From NCBI RefSeq assembly GCF_000737245.1, contig NZ_JPQU01000100.1, positions 1-64,000 of the forward strand: a stretch of 64,000 nt of DNA. The letters run 5' to 3'. Under the pieces are notes generated by a model. It was not told the DNA's origin, ran no database searches, and worked only from the letters and a program-made list of their open reading frames with translations. The DNA comes from Pseudomonas syringae. GTDB lineage: Bacteria > Pseudomonadota > Gammaproteobacteria > Pseudomonadales > Pseudomonadaceae. The number at the start of each line of letters is the position of its first letter. Position 1 is the stretch's first letter. The position numbers and the translations under genes are program-made. Positions 45,407 to 54,204 of the stretch are shown here, piece by piece.

Positions 45407-46121
45407 GATCGACAACGTACACAAATCCTTCGGCGAGCTGGAGGTCATCAAGGGTGTCAGCCTGACGGTCAGCAAGGGCGAGGTGGTTTCGATCATCGGC
45501 GGCTCGGGCTCGGGCAAATCTACCTTACTGATGTGCATCAACGGCCTGGAACCGATTCAGAAAGGCAGCATCCGGGTGGATGGCGTCGAGGTCCACGACA
45601 GAAACACCAACCTCAACCAGCTGCGGCAAAAAATCGGCATCGTCTTCCAGCAGTGGAATGCCTTCCCCCACCTGACCGTGCTGGAGAACGTCATGCTGGC
45701 GCCGCGCAAAGTGCTGGGCAAGAGCAAGGAGCAGGCAGAAGCGCTGGCCATCCAGCAGTTGACCCACGTCGGCCTGAGCGACAAGTTCAATACCTTTCCC
45801 GGCAAGCTTTCCGGCGGCCAGCAACAACGCATGGCCATTGCCCGCGCCTTGGCCATGTCACCGGACTACATGCTGTTTGACGAGGCCACCTCGGCGCTCG
45901 ACCCGCAGTTGGTCGGTGAAGTGCTCGACACCATGCGCATGCTTGCCGAGGACGGCATGACCATGGTGCTGGTCACCCACGAAATTCGCTTCGCCCGGGA
46001 CGTATCGGATCGCGTGGCGTTCTTTCGCAATGGCCTGGTGCATGAAATCGGCACCCCGGATCAGGTCATCGGCAACCCGCTGCTGCCTGAAACGGCGGCC
46101 TTTCTCAAATCGGTCAAATAG
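45399..46121 (+). CDS. Amino-acid ABC transporter ATP-binding protein
   Basis: The ATG at 45399 gives 240 residues; the ORF from 45357 starts inside the permease gene. Walker A is GGSGSGKST, signature LSGGQQQR, Walker B YMLFDEATSALDPQ and switch VTHEIRFAR. It powers import through the two preceding permeases. Confidence 0.92.
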   Translation: MIEIDNVHKSFGELEVIKGVSLTVSKGEVVSIIGGSGSGKSTLLMCINGLEPIQKGSIRVDGVEVHDRNTNLNQLRQKIGIVFQQWNAFPHLTVLENVMLAPRKVLGKSKEQAEALAIQQLTHVGLSDKFNTFPGKLSGGQQQRMAIARALAMSPDYMLFDEATSALDPQLVGEVLDTMRMLAEDGMTMVLVTHEIRFARDVSDRVAFFRNGLVHEIGTPDQVIGNPLLPETAAFLKSVK

Positions 46122-46130
46122 GAAGCGGCA

Positions 46131-47159
46131 ATGCGCTCATCAAAAGTGATTCACGTGGTCAGCTGCCATGCTGAAGGCGAAGTCGGCGACGTCATTGTCG
46201 GCGGCGTTGCACCGCCTCCCGGCGCGACGATCTGGGAACAGTCACGATGGATAGCTTCAGACGAAACCCTGCGTAACTTTGTCCTCAATGAGCCTCGCGG
46301 CGGTGTGTTCCGCCACGTCAACTTGCTGGTGCCCGCCAAAGATCCGCGTGCGCAAATGGGCTGGATCATCATGGAGCCAGCCGACACGCCGCCCATGTCA
46401 GGTTCCAACTCCCTGTGTGTGGCCACGGTATTGCTCGACAGCGGCATCCTGCCCATGACCGAGCCGGTGACCCGGTTGGTACTGGAAGCCCCCGGCGGTC
46501 TGATCGAAGCCGTGGCCGAATGCCGGGACGGCAAGGTGCAGCGGGTCGAAATCGCCAATGTGCCGTCATTCGCCGACCGGCTAGATGCGTGGATTGAGGT
46601 CGACGGGCTCGGCTCGATCAAGGTCGATACCGCCTACGGCGGCGACAGTTTTGTGATTGCCGACGCACACACCCTGGGCTTCGAAATTCGCGCCGACGAG
46701 GCCAGAGAGATGGTTGAAATAGGCCTGAAGATCACGCATGCCGCGAACGAGCAATTGGGATTCGTACACCCGTTGAATCCCGACTGGGCGCACATTTCCT
46801 TCTGTCAGATTGCCGCGCCCGTCGTCTATGAAAACGGGATTGCGACCGGCGCCAACGCGGTGGTCATCCGCCCCGGCAAGATCGACCGTTCGCCTTGCGG
46901 TACAGGGTGTTCGGCACGTATGGCGGTGTTGCACGCCAAAGGTCAACTGCAGGTTGGCGAACGGTTTATCGGGCGCTCGATCATTGGTTCCGAATTCCAT
47001 TGCAGGATCGCCTCACTGACCGAGGTGGCCGGTCGTCCGGCGATCATGCCGTGCCTCTCGGGCCGCGCCTGGATCACCGGCACGCATCAGCATCTGCTTG
47101 ATCCGGGCGACCCGTGGCCACAGGGCTATCGGCTGTCCGACACCTGGCCTGGCGCCTGA
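46131..47159 (+). CDS. Proline racemase-superfamily protein, Ser/Cys type
   Basis: 342 residues, paralogous to the epimerase at 36850. At the first catalytic position it carries Ser90 (PMSGSNSLC) instead of Cys, while the second is Cys256 (SPCGTGCSAR). In this superfamily Cys/Cys enzymes are racemases/epimerases and Cys/Thr are trans-3-hydroxyproline dehydratases; Ser/Cys members have been less well defined. Position in an operon with AcnX, a binding protein and permeases suggests it acts on another hydroxyproline isomer, either epimerising or dehydrating it. Confidence 0.8.
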   Translation: MRSSKVIHVVSCHAEGEVGDVIVGGVAPPPGATIWEQSRWIASDETLRNFVLNEPRGGVFRHVNLLVPAKDPRAQMGWIIMEPADTPPMSGSNSLCVATVLLDSGILPMTEPVTRLVLEAPGGLIEAVAECRDGKVQRVEIANVPSFADRLDAWIEVDGLGSIKVDTAYGGDSFVIADAHTLGFEIRADEAREMVEIGLKITHAANEQLGFVHPLNPDWAHISFCQIAAPVVYENGIATGANAVVIRPGKIDRSPCGTGCSARMAVLHAKGQLQVGERFIGRSIIGSEFHCRIASLTEVAGRPAIMPCLSGRAWITGTHQHLLDPGDPWPQGYRLSDTWPGA

Positions 47160-47246
47160 ACGGTGACCCGTACGCCGTGCCGAAAAATAACTGATTAGCC
47201 TCGTCCCACTGCAAAAACCAGTTAGCCGTTTTTAAGCGTCAAAACA

Positions 47247-47260
47247 AACGTATACGAAAT
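47247..47260. promoter_or_regulatory. Probable GntR operator before the dapA-like gene
   Basis: The palindrome CGTATACG (47249-47256) lies 30 bases before the start at 47286 within AACGTATACGAAAT, matching the sites at 36026 and 41405. It would place the deaminase and perhaps the MFS gene under the same regulator. Confidence 0.6.
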
Positions 47261-47285
47261 ACCATCCACTAGCGGAGTAAACCTA

Positions 47286-48203
47286 ATGAGCAAGCGCATC
47301 AACTGGAGTGGCGTGTTCCCGGCAGTGACCACTCAATTCAACGACGATTTTTCCATCAACTTTGAAAAGACCCATGAAGTCATTTCCAACGTGATTCGCG
47401 ATGGCGTGTCAGGCCTGGTGGTCTGTGGCTCAGTGGGCGAAAACACGTCATTGACCGCCGAAGAGAAGATCGCGGTCACCGAGGTGGCAGTCGACGCCTC
47501 CCGTGGCCGGGTGCCGGTCATCTGCGGCGTCGCGGAGTTCACCAGCGTCGCTGCCGCCAAAACCGCCAACGCAGTGCGCAAGGCCGGCGTCGATGGCGTC
47601 ATGTTGATGCCAGCGTTGGTCTACGGCTCGAAGCCTTTCGAGACCGCCGAGCATTTCCGTTACGTGGCAAAACATGCCGACGTCCCGTTGATGGTCTACA
47701 ACAACCCACCGATCTACAAAAACGACGTCACGGCCGAGATCCTGATTTCCCTCGCCGACTGCGACAACGTCGTGTGTTTCAAGGACTCATCGGGTGACAC
47801 CCGGCGCTTCATCGACGTTCGCAATGAAGTGGGTGAGCGCTTCGTATTGTTTGCCGGACTCGATGATGTTGTTCTGGAAAGCATCGCAGTGGGTGCCGAA
47901 GGCTGGGTATCGGGGATGTCCAACGTATTCCCGCAGGAAGGCGAAACCATCTTTCGTCTCGCCAAGGCCGGCCGCTTCGCCGAAGCCATGGAAATCTATC
48001 AGTGGCTGATGCCGATCCTGCACCTGGACGCACGCGCGGACTTGGTGCAGTGCATCAAGCTGTGCGAAGCCATCATGGGTCGCGGCAGCGCCCTGACCCG
48101 CCCACCACGCCTGGCCCTGCCGGAAGAAGATCGCCTGTTTGTCGAACGCATCATGGCCAAGGCTTTGGCCAACCGCCCCACCCTGCCAGACGTCGGTCTC
48201 TGA
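47286..48203 (+). CDS. lhpC: Pyrroline-4-hydroxy-2-carboxylate deaminase, DHDPS/DapA family
   Basis: 305 residues. The family signature GLVVCGSVGENTSLTAEEKI matches the DapA N-terminal motif; Tyr138 (VYNNP) and Lys166 (VVCFKDSSGD) are the conserved catalytic Tyr and the Schiff-base Lys. In the hydroxyproline pathway this enzyme deaminates and dehydrates pyrroline-4-hydroxy-2-carboxylate to 2-oxoglutarate semialdehyde. A DapA-type function in lysine synthesis is unlikely given the neighbours and the operator upstream. Confidence 0.85.
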   Translation: MSKRINWSGVFPAVTTQFNDDFSINFEKTHEVISNVIRDGVSGLVVCGSVGENTSLTAEEKIAVTEVAVDASRGRVPVICGVAEFTSVAAAKTANAVRKAGVDGVMLMPALVYGSKPFETAEHFRYVAKHADVPLMVYNNPPIYKNDVTAEILISLADCDNVVCFKDSSGDTRRFIDVRNEVGERFVLFAGLDDVVLESIAVGAEGWVSGMSNVFPQEGETIFRLAKAGRFAEAMEIYQWLMPILHLDARADLVQCIKLCEAIMGRGSALTRPPRLALPEEDRLFVERIMAKALANRPTLPDVGL

Positions 48204-48210
48204 GTCACGA

Positions 48211-48238
48211 CCGGGCCGCGCTGATTAGCCTGGCCCGG
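48211..48238. terminator. Possible terminator/attenuator between deaminase and MFS genes
   Basis: CCGGGCC (48211-48217) and GGCCCGG (48232-48238) form a 7-base stem around a 14-base loop. The 70-base gap to the next gene is small, so read-through is likely. Confidence 0.35.
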
Positions 48239-48273
48239 CTATCTGTCACTGTGTCCACCCAGGAAACGTCGTT

Positions 48274-49650
48274 ATGTCTACTTCTTCCAACGCGACCACC
48301 CCTGCGGGACTCAAGCGCGTCGTGGCTGCTGCCATGGCCGGAACAGTCGCCGAATGGTATGAGTTTTTCCTTTATGGCACGGCCTCCGCGCTGGTCTTCG
48401 GTCAACTGTTCTTCCGCCAGACCGACAGCCCCATTGATGGCATCATCGCGGCCTTCGCCCTCTACGCCGTAGGCTTTCTGGCGCGACCGCTCGGAGGGCT
48501 GGTATTCGGTCACTACGGTGACAAATTCGGTCGTAAACGTCTGTTACAACTGAGCCTGGTGGTGGTCGGCATCACCACCTTCCTGATGGGCTGCCTGCCT
48601 GGCTTCGCGACCATTGGCTACGCTGCGCCAATGCTGCTGGTACTGCTGCGTCTGATCCAGGGTTTCGCGTTTGGCGGCGAATGGGGCGGTGCAATCCTGC
48701 TGGTGTCTGAACATTGCCCGGACAACCGACGCGGCTTCTGGGCCAGCTGGCCACAAGCGGGTGTGCCGGCGGGTAATCTGGTTGCGACCGTCGCGTTACT
48801 GGGGCTGTCCAGCGGGCTCTCCGAGGAGCAATTCCTGGCCTGGGGCTGGCGTGTTGCATTCTGGCTTTCGGCAGTCGTCGTCCTGATCGGCTACTGGATC
48901 CGCAGCAGCGTCGATGATGCCCCCATTTTCAAGGAGGCTCAGGCACGTCAGGCATTGATTCAGTCCGAACAGCCGGGTGTGGTTGAAGTCCTGCGTCACC
49001 ACTGGCGATCCGTGCTGGTCGGGATCGGCGCGCGGTTTGCCGAAAACATCCTGTATTACACGGTGGTGACGTTTTCCATCACCTACCTCAAGCTGGTGGT
49101 GCACAAAGACACCTCGCAGATTCTGCTACTGATGTTCGGCGCGCACTTCCTGCACTTTTTCATGATCCCGTTGATGGGTTATCTGTCCGATCTTGTCGGC
49201 CGTAAACCGGTGTACCTGACCGGCGCGGTGCTTACGGCGTTCTGGGGCTTTGTCGGTTTCCCGATGATGGACACGGGCAATAACTGGCTGATCATGGCCG
49301 CCATCACCTTGGGCCTGGCAATCGAATCCATGACCTACGCGCCCTACTCGGCGCTGATGGCCGAGATGTTCCCGACTCATGTGCGCTACACCGCCCTATC
49401 GCTGTGCTATCAGGTAGCGCCGATCTTCGCTGGCTCGCTTGCGCCATTGATCGCGATCACCCTGCTGAACAAATACAACAGTTCTACACCGATTGCCTGG
49501 CACCTGGTCGGCGCAGCGTTAATCTCGATTGTTGCCGTTGGCCTGACCCGGGAAACGCGTGGCAAGTCACTGCATGCGGTTGACGCAGAGGCCGCCATCC
49601 GCGTGGCCGCCAGCGAGAATGCTGCTGTATCACGCAGCAAATTGGCCTGA
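48274..49650 (+). CDS. MFS transporter, metabolite:H+ symporter (MHS/ProP-like) family
   Basis: 458 residues with twelve predicted membrane spans. Family marks are EWYEFFLYGTASALVFGQLF, GHYGDKFGRKRLLQ (the first cytoplasmic loop), and a second-half YLSDLVGRKPVYLTG. This family carries proline, betaine, alpha-ketoglutarate, shikimate and related acids. As the last gene of the hydroxyproline region it may import hydroxyproline or an intermediate. Ends before a symmetrical terminator. Confidence 0.87.
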   Translation: MSTSSNATTPAGLKRVVAAAMAGTVAEWYEFFLYGTASALVFGQLFFRQTDSPIDGIIAAFALYAVGFLARPLGGLVFGHYGDKFGRKRLLQLSLVVVGITTFLMGCLPGFATIGYAAPMLLVLLRLIQGFAFGGEWGGAILLVSEHCPDNRRGFWASWPQAGVPAGNLVATVALLGLSSGLSEEQFLAWGWRVAFWLSAVVVLIGYWIRSSVDDAPIFKEAQARQALIQSEQPGVVEVLRHHWRSVLVGIGARFAENILYYTVVTFSITYLKLVVHKDTSQILLLMFGAHFLHFFMIPLMGYLSDLVGRKPVYLTGAVLTAFWGFVGFPMMDTGNNWLIMAAITLGLAIESMTYAPYSALMAEMFPTHVRYTALSLCYQVAPIFAGSLAPLIAITLLNKYNSSTPIAWHLVGAALISIVAVGLTRETRGKSLHAVDAEAAIRVAASENAAVSRSKLA

Positions 49651-49668
49651 ACAAAAGCCTCTGACGAC

Positions 49669-49696
49669 AACGGGCAGCGTCGCGACGCTGCCCGTT
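49669..49696. terminator. Bidirectional terminator between convergent genes
   Basis: A 28-base perfect palindrome (AACGGGCAGCGTCG followed by its complement) lies 18 bases after the MFS stop and 14 bases before the stop of the leftward synthetase gene, followed by TTT. It can stop both transcripts. Confidence 0.8.
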
Positions 49697-49710
49697 TAGC
49701 CTCGGAGTTT

Positions 49711-51336
49711 TCAAGCGCCCCCTTCCTGACGGGCTTTCACCCTCAATAAATACTTTTGCACCTTGCCGGTAGAGGTTTTGGGCAGAGGTCCGAATATCAC
49801 GGTCCTGGGCACCTTGAAGCCAGCCAGACGCTCGCGACAGAAAGCCTGAATCTGCGCTTGCGAGACATCTTCATGGCCGGGTTTCAAGGTAATAAAAGCG
49901 CACGGTGTCTCTCCCCACTTCTCATCAGGCTTGGCGACCACGGCCGCTTCAAGCACTGCCGGATGACGATACAGAACACCTTCGACTTCGATGGTGGAAA
50001 TGTTTTCACCCCCGGAGATGATGATGTCTTTGAGGCGGTCGCGTATTTCCAGATAACCATCGGCATGCCACACAGCGAGGTCGCCAGAGTGGAACCAGCC
50101 CCCGGCAAAGGCTTCTTCAGTTGCAGCGCTGTTGCCCAGATAGCCCTTCATCACGGTATTGCCGCGCAGGCAGATTTCGCCAATGGTCTGGCCGTCTTTA
50201 GGGACGGCAAGCCCGGTGATCTGGTCAGCAACCATGACCCCTTCCAGGGTCGGGTAACGCACACCCTGGCGGGCTTTCAAGTTGGCACGGTCATCCTCGG
50301 GTAACGCATCCCACTCGGTCTTCCAGGCACAAACGGTGACCGGCCCATAGGTTTCCGTGAGCCCATAGGCGTGCGTAACCTCAATGCCCATGGCCTGCAC
50401 CGATGCGATAACCCGCGCCGGCGGCGCCGCACCGGCCGTCATGGCGCGCACCGGATGCTGGAACGGCACAACATCGGGCACATTCGCCAGGCCGTTGAGT
50501 ACGATTGGCGCCCCGCACAAGTGGCTGACTTTATGCTCGTTGATCAGGCTGATGATTTTCTGCGGTTCGACCCGGCGCAGAAAGACATGGGTGCCGGCTT
50601 GCGCGGTGATGGTCCACGGGTAGCACCAGCCATTGCAGTGGAACATCGGCAATGTCCACAGGTAGACCGGATGCAGGCCCATGCCCCAGGCCATCTGGTT
50701 GCCGATTGCATTGAGAAATGCCCCGCGATGGTGGTAGACCACGCCCTTGGGGTCCCCGGTAGTGCCTGAGGTGTAATTGAGGGAAATCGCCGCCCACTCA
50801 TCAATGGGCCATTGCCAGTCGAAAACGGGGTCGCCGCCCGCCAGTACGCGCTCGTAATCCAGATCGGAGAGCTTCGCGCCAGAGGCGTATTCAGGGTCAT
50901 CGACATCAATCACCAGCAACGGCTGATCCAGCAACGCCAGCGTCTCGCGGATCACCCCATGAAACTCGCGGTCGGCAATCAGCACTTTGGCCTGACCGTG
51001 CTTGAGCATGTAAGCGAGGGCCGGCGCATCGAGCCGCACATTGAGGGTATTGAGCACCGCACCGAGCATCGGCACCGCAAAATGCACCTCCAGCATCGCT
51101 GGGGTATTGGGCAGCATGACCGCAACGGTATCACCCCGAGCTACCCCCAACTGGCTCAAGGCCGAGGCCAATTGACGGCACCGCTGGTAGGTCTGGGCCC
51201 AATTGCGCCGAATAGCGCCATGAATCACCGCAGGGTAATCCGGGTAGGTGCTTGCCGTGCGTTCGATGAAGCTCAGGGGAGTAAGCGCGATATGGTTGGC
51301 GGGCCCCTTGTCCAGGCCCTCAAGGAAAATCGACAT
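49711..51336 (-). CDS. Acyl-CoA synthetase (AMP-forming), DmdB/medium-chain type
   Basis: 541 residues. ATP-grip motif YTSGTTGDPKGVVYHHRGA, acyl-binding segment WTLPMFHCNGWCYPWT, A5-type AYGLTETYGPVTVC, hinge FHSGDLAVWHADGYLEIRDR and catalytic lysine PKTSTGKVQKYLLR at the C-terminus. It activates a fatty or other carboxylic acid as the CoA thioester. Related Pseudomonas proteins include methylmercaptopropionate-CoA ligase-like enzymes. Transcribed alone; no operon partner is adjacent. Confidence 0.87.
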   Translation of the reverse strand: MSIFLEGLDKGPANHIALTPLSFIERTASTYPDYPAVIHGAIRRNWAQTYQRCRQLASALSQLGVARGDTVAVMLPNTPAMLEVHFAVPMLGAVLNTLNVRLDAPALAYMLKHGQAKVLIADREFHGVIRETLALLDQPLLVIDVDDPEYASGAKLSDLDYERVLAGGDPVFDWQWPIDEWAAISLNYTSGTTGDPKGVVYHHRGAFLNAIGNQMAWGMGLHPVYLWTLPMFHCNGWCYPWTITAQAGTHVFLRRVEPQKIISLINEHKVSHLCGAPIVLNGLANVPDVVPFQHPVRAMTAGAAPPARVIASVQAMGIEVTHAYGLTETYGPVTVCAWKTEWDALPEDDRANLKARQGVRYPTLEGVMVADQITGLAVPKDGQTIGEICLRGNTVMKGYLGNSAATEEAFAGGWFHSGDLAVWHADGYLEIRDRLKDIIISGGENISTIEVEGVLYRHPAVLEAAVVAKPDEKWGETPCAFITLKPGHEDVSQAQIQAFCRERLAGFKVPRTVIFGPLPKTSTGKVQKYLLRVKARQEGGA

Positions 51337-51580
51337 GTCAGTACCTTCGGCTGATTGTTAGCTCTTTTGGTGGTGTTTTTGCTTGATACGAAGATAGCAG
51401 GTATGCGCGAGGGCGCTGTTGCAGCGCCCTCTCCCTTCTGTAACGGACTACACAGCCCGTTCAGCTTTGAAGACAGTCACTCGGCATACTTTCGCTGAGG
51501 TAATGACTGAGTAATCGTTGCGCTGGGTGTCGCTGGAGTCGTCGAACGCGTGGTCGACACGCTGCGCGCCTCGATCATCA
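51337..51580. other. Intergenic with a hairpin
   Basis: GAGGGCGCTG (51409-51418) pairs with CAGCGCCCTC (51422-51431) around TTG. It lies downstream of the leftward alcohol dehydrogenase and upstream of the acyl-CoA synthetase, so it may end the former. No gene seen in the 240 bases. Confidence 0.5.
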
Positions 51581-51610
51581 AACTCGATCAAACTCGATCA
51601 AACTCGATCA
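51581..51610. repeat. Three perfect tandem copies of a 10-bp repeat at a gene's 3' end
   Basis: AACTCGATCA is repeated exactly three times. The repeats overlap the last codons and stop of the alcohol dehydrogenase gene. Ten is not a multiple of three, so copy-number change would alter the C-terminus and stop codon. Confidence 0.95.
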
Positions 51611-52613
51611 ACACTTTGCCCAGGTGCTGCGCGGCCGCGAAATAGGCAAAAGCCTCAGGTGCTTCATCGAATTTGAATGTCTTGGCGACAACGGTATCAA
51701 TTCCATTCAATTCAATGGCACGAATGAGGTCGACAAACATTTTACGGTTGCCGTTGGCAATTCCCCGAATTGTCACGTTTTTAATGATCAGCGACACATA
51801 GTCTGGAATAGGAGAGGCCTGTCCTGGTGTTACGCCAATCACCGCGATACGCCCGTTGACGGCAGCAGCAGCAATGGACTGACCCAGAGTGTCCTGCCCT
51901 CCGGTTTCGATGATGATGTCGGCACCGGCGTTATCGCTCAGCGTCATCACCTGCTCAGCCCAATTCGGATGGTTGCGATAATTGACGGTGATGTCTGCTC
52001 CGAGCTGACGGGCAATTTCCAGTTTCGCGTCGCTTGATGACGTGATCGCCACTTTCGCGCCAAGAAGCTTGGCAAGCTTCAATGCGGCCAAGGCTACGCC
52101 GCCAGTGCCCAGGCACAGGACGAGTTCACCTGGTTTGACCTTGCACACCTCTACGAGAGCGTTCCAGGCAGTGAGGCCAGCAGAAGCGAGCGCGGCAACG
52201 TCCTTATCGGCAAGAGTTTGGGGTACACGAATCAGGGCAGCAGCAGGCAGCACAACTTTTTCGGCAAGCCAGCCATCATGCGTTATACCGATGTCATGAG
52301 CGAAAACACCGACGCGGAATTCACCTTCCAGCCAAGCCGGGAAATGACCACAAATGACTCGGTCCCCGACCTCAACTTCGCTAACGCCCTCGCCAACGGC
52401 GATGACCTCACCTACGCCTTCGGACATGGGTATACGTTCAGGGTCCTGTTTGGCGCCATAAACGCCCCGAAGGATCTGCACATCCCGACTTATGAGGCTG
52501 ACCAGCCGAGGAGCAACGATTGCCTCGCCTCGTCCCGCAACTGGCTCGGGGCGCGTGGTTGCGGTCAGTGAACCCAAACCTTGCTGGATGCCGATCTGAA
52601 AAGCTTTCATCAA
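51588..52613 (-). CDS. Zinc-type alcohol dehydrogenase/quinone oxidoreductase family protein
   Basis: 341 residues of the MDR family. VGDRVICGHFPAW is the catalytic-domain segment; the Rossmann motif is GTGGVALAALKLAKLLGAKV at about 168-187; the C-terminus ends HLGKVLIEFDRV. The first Met pair is at 52613/52610. The active-site Cys of true zinc alcohol dehydrogenases (GHE motif) is not obvious, so it may be a quinone oxidoreductase-type enzyme. The final DRV residues come from the 10-bp tandem repeat. Its substrate is unknown. Confidence 0.83.
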   Translation of the reverse strand: MMKAFQIGIQQGLGSLTATTRPEPVAGRGEAIVAPRLVSLISRDVQILRGVYGAKQDPERIPMSEGVGEVIAVGEGVSEVEVGDRVICGHFPAWLEGEFRVGVFAHDIGITHDGWLAEKVVLPAAALIRVPQTLADKDVAALASAGLTAWNALVEVCKVKPGELVLCLGTGGVALAALKLAKLLGAKVAITSSSDAKLEIARQLGADITVNYRNHPNWAEQVMTLSDNAGADIIIETGGQDTLGQSIAAAAVNGRIAVIGVTPGQASPIPDYVSLIIKNVTIRGIANGNRKMFVDLIRAIELNGIDTVVAKTFKFDEAPEAFAYFAAAQHLGKVLIEFDRV

Positions 52614-52759
52614 TTTTTGATCCTTGTATCGTTAATGCAGAGGAAGATAAGTGTCGCCCCCCTAAAGAAACAACTTTGTGACCCGGCCGCATCTCGCCTG
52701 GGACGCAGTTATACAGCTGAATGAGACACAATGTGCCGGGGCTCCAACGATTTCAGGAG

Positions 52760-53315
52760 CAAAGCTGCGCTCAATCTGAGCGGCGATCTCAGGAGAAAGA
52801 TCCTGTGAATCGGCCTGACCTGCGTCCGCTTTTTGCGGGACCGAAGCTGGAAGCCTTCCGGTTTAACAAAGTCAGAATGGCCTTGGCTATTGAGCGCCAT
52901 CTCATTTGGCGGCATCTTGGGTCCCGTGGCTCTGATGTTCGGTTTAACGCAAACCTCCGGGGCGACGGCCTCCCTGATGCTCAACCTGGAGTCGGTGTTC
53001 ACGGCTCTGATTGCCTGGATTGTATTCAGAGAGAACGCGGATCGACGAATCGTTATGGGCATGATCACCATTGTTCTGGGCGGCGTCGTATTGTCGTGGT
53101 CAGAATCCGGAACAACCCGACAAGATTGGCTGGGACCGGTCGCGGTTGGAATTGCCTGCCTGTGCTGGGGGATCGATAACAATTTGACCCGGAAGGTTTC
53201 GGCGTCTGACGCGCTCTTCATTGCTCACACCCACGTCCATACGCACCATCCAATCAAACACAGCCATCCGCACTATCCGGATATCCACCACAGGCACAAG
53301 CACTTCAAAATCTGA
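52760..53315 (+). pseudogene. Decayed EamA/DMT-family transporter with His-rich tail
   Basis: In the frame from 52833, KSEWPWLLSAISFGGILGPV and SATASLMLNLE-like segments belong to the middle of an EamA transporter. The codons upstream are interrupted (stop at 52806-52808). After DALFIA the frame jumps directly to HTHVHTHHPIKHSHPHYPDI, the histidine-rich tail normally placed about 120 residues later. So both the N-terminus and a large internal piece are lost while the ORF stays open. It cannot form a complete ten-helix transporter. Confidence 0.78.
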
Positions 53316-53374
53316 TTGTTAAGCCTATTACTCTTCGGGTGTGCATCCTCTCTACCCCAAGCTTGGCGTGGGCG

Positions 53375-54142
53375 TTACCGGACTTGATAGTAGGAGGTAA
53401 ACACGCTCGCATTCGCGCGGGTTTCCGGCAGCACGTAGACCACGCCGTTGGATTCCCTGAAAGCCGGGCTGACATAACTGCGGTAGAAGTCCGCCGGAAT
53501 ATTGATGCAGCCGTAAGAGATGCGTTTGTCCTGTAGACGGGACGACGTCAGACGCTCGGTGCGGTGCTCCTTCGGGTTGCTGGTCACCACCGGGTGCATC
53601 GCGATAGCGTTGTGATAATCCACCCAGAGAATTTCTTCACCCTTGAGGTTGGGCGCCAGTGACGCCACGAAACGCCCTGCCGGGGTGGTGCGTTCATGAG
53701 GGCGGATGCTGGATAATTTGCGCTGCCCGATGCCCGGCACAGAGTCATCGCCGACGGCCAGCCCCAACAGCGCCGAGGCCGTACCGCCCAACTGCCCGCG
53801 GGCATCGAACACAAGCACCCGGGCCTGCATTTTGTCGATGATGATGAACGGCATGCCTTGGTTGTCGCCCGAGTCCACGACCCAATTGGCGGTGTCGCGT
53901 GCCTGCGGTGACACCTCGGTGTTCCTGAAGTCCGCGCGCCGAGACGAAGTGCCCGACAGCCCTGCCGGTGCAGCAACGGTGTTCGCGGGCAGCCCTGCAG
54001 CCAGGGCCGGTAACTGGAAAACACCCGTAACGATCAAAAGCCCCAGGCAGGCGAGCTTCGAGGCCAACCGTGCTGTCTTCGGGTTACGGCCAGGCCTGGC
54101 TCTGGGCAAAAGATGCGAGGCAGTACTCCTCGCATGACTCAT
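53375..54142 (-). CDS. L,D-transpeptidase (YkuD family), exported
   Basis: The ATG at 54142 gives 255 residues; a TTG at 54208 would overlap the tpsA stop (TTGA) and add 22 residues. A hydrophobic export signal (CLGLLIVTGVFQLPALA) follows a long basic N-terminus. The catalytic motif HPVVTSNPKEHRT and SYGCINIP with nucleophile Cys212 (ATG numbering) marks YkuD enzymes, which make 3-3 crosslinks or attach proteins to peptidoglycan. It closes the tpsB-tpsA operon with no gap, a rare pairing. Confidence 0.82.
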   Translation of the reverse strand: MSHARSTASHLLPRARPGRNPKTARLASKLACLGLLIVTGVFQLPALAAGLPANTVAAPAGLSGTSSRRADFRNTEVSPQARDTANWVVDSGDNQGMPFIIIDKMQARVLVFDARGQLGGTASALLGLAVGDDSVPGIGQRKLSSIRPHERTTPAGRFVASLAPNLKGEEILWVDYHNAIAMHPVVTSNPKEHRTERLTSSRLQDKRISYGCINIPADFYRSYVSPAFRESNGVVYVLPETRANASVFTSYYQVR

Positions 54143-54204
54143 GACATGCCCGACACGCCGCAAACCAGCGTCTTGGCGCTGAACGTCGGTGGGGGCAACT
54201 GGAT

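Noticed and set aside
51581..51610. CRISPR-like direct repeats
   Set aside because: Three contiguous 10-base copies with no spacers; a simple tandem repeat.
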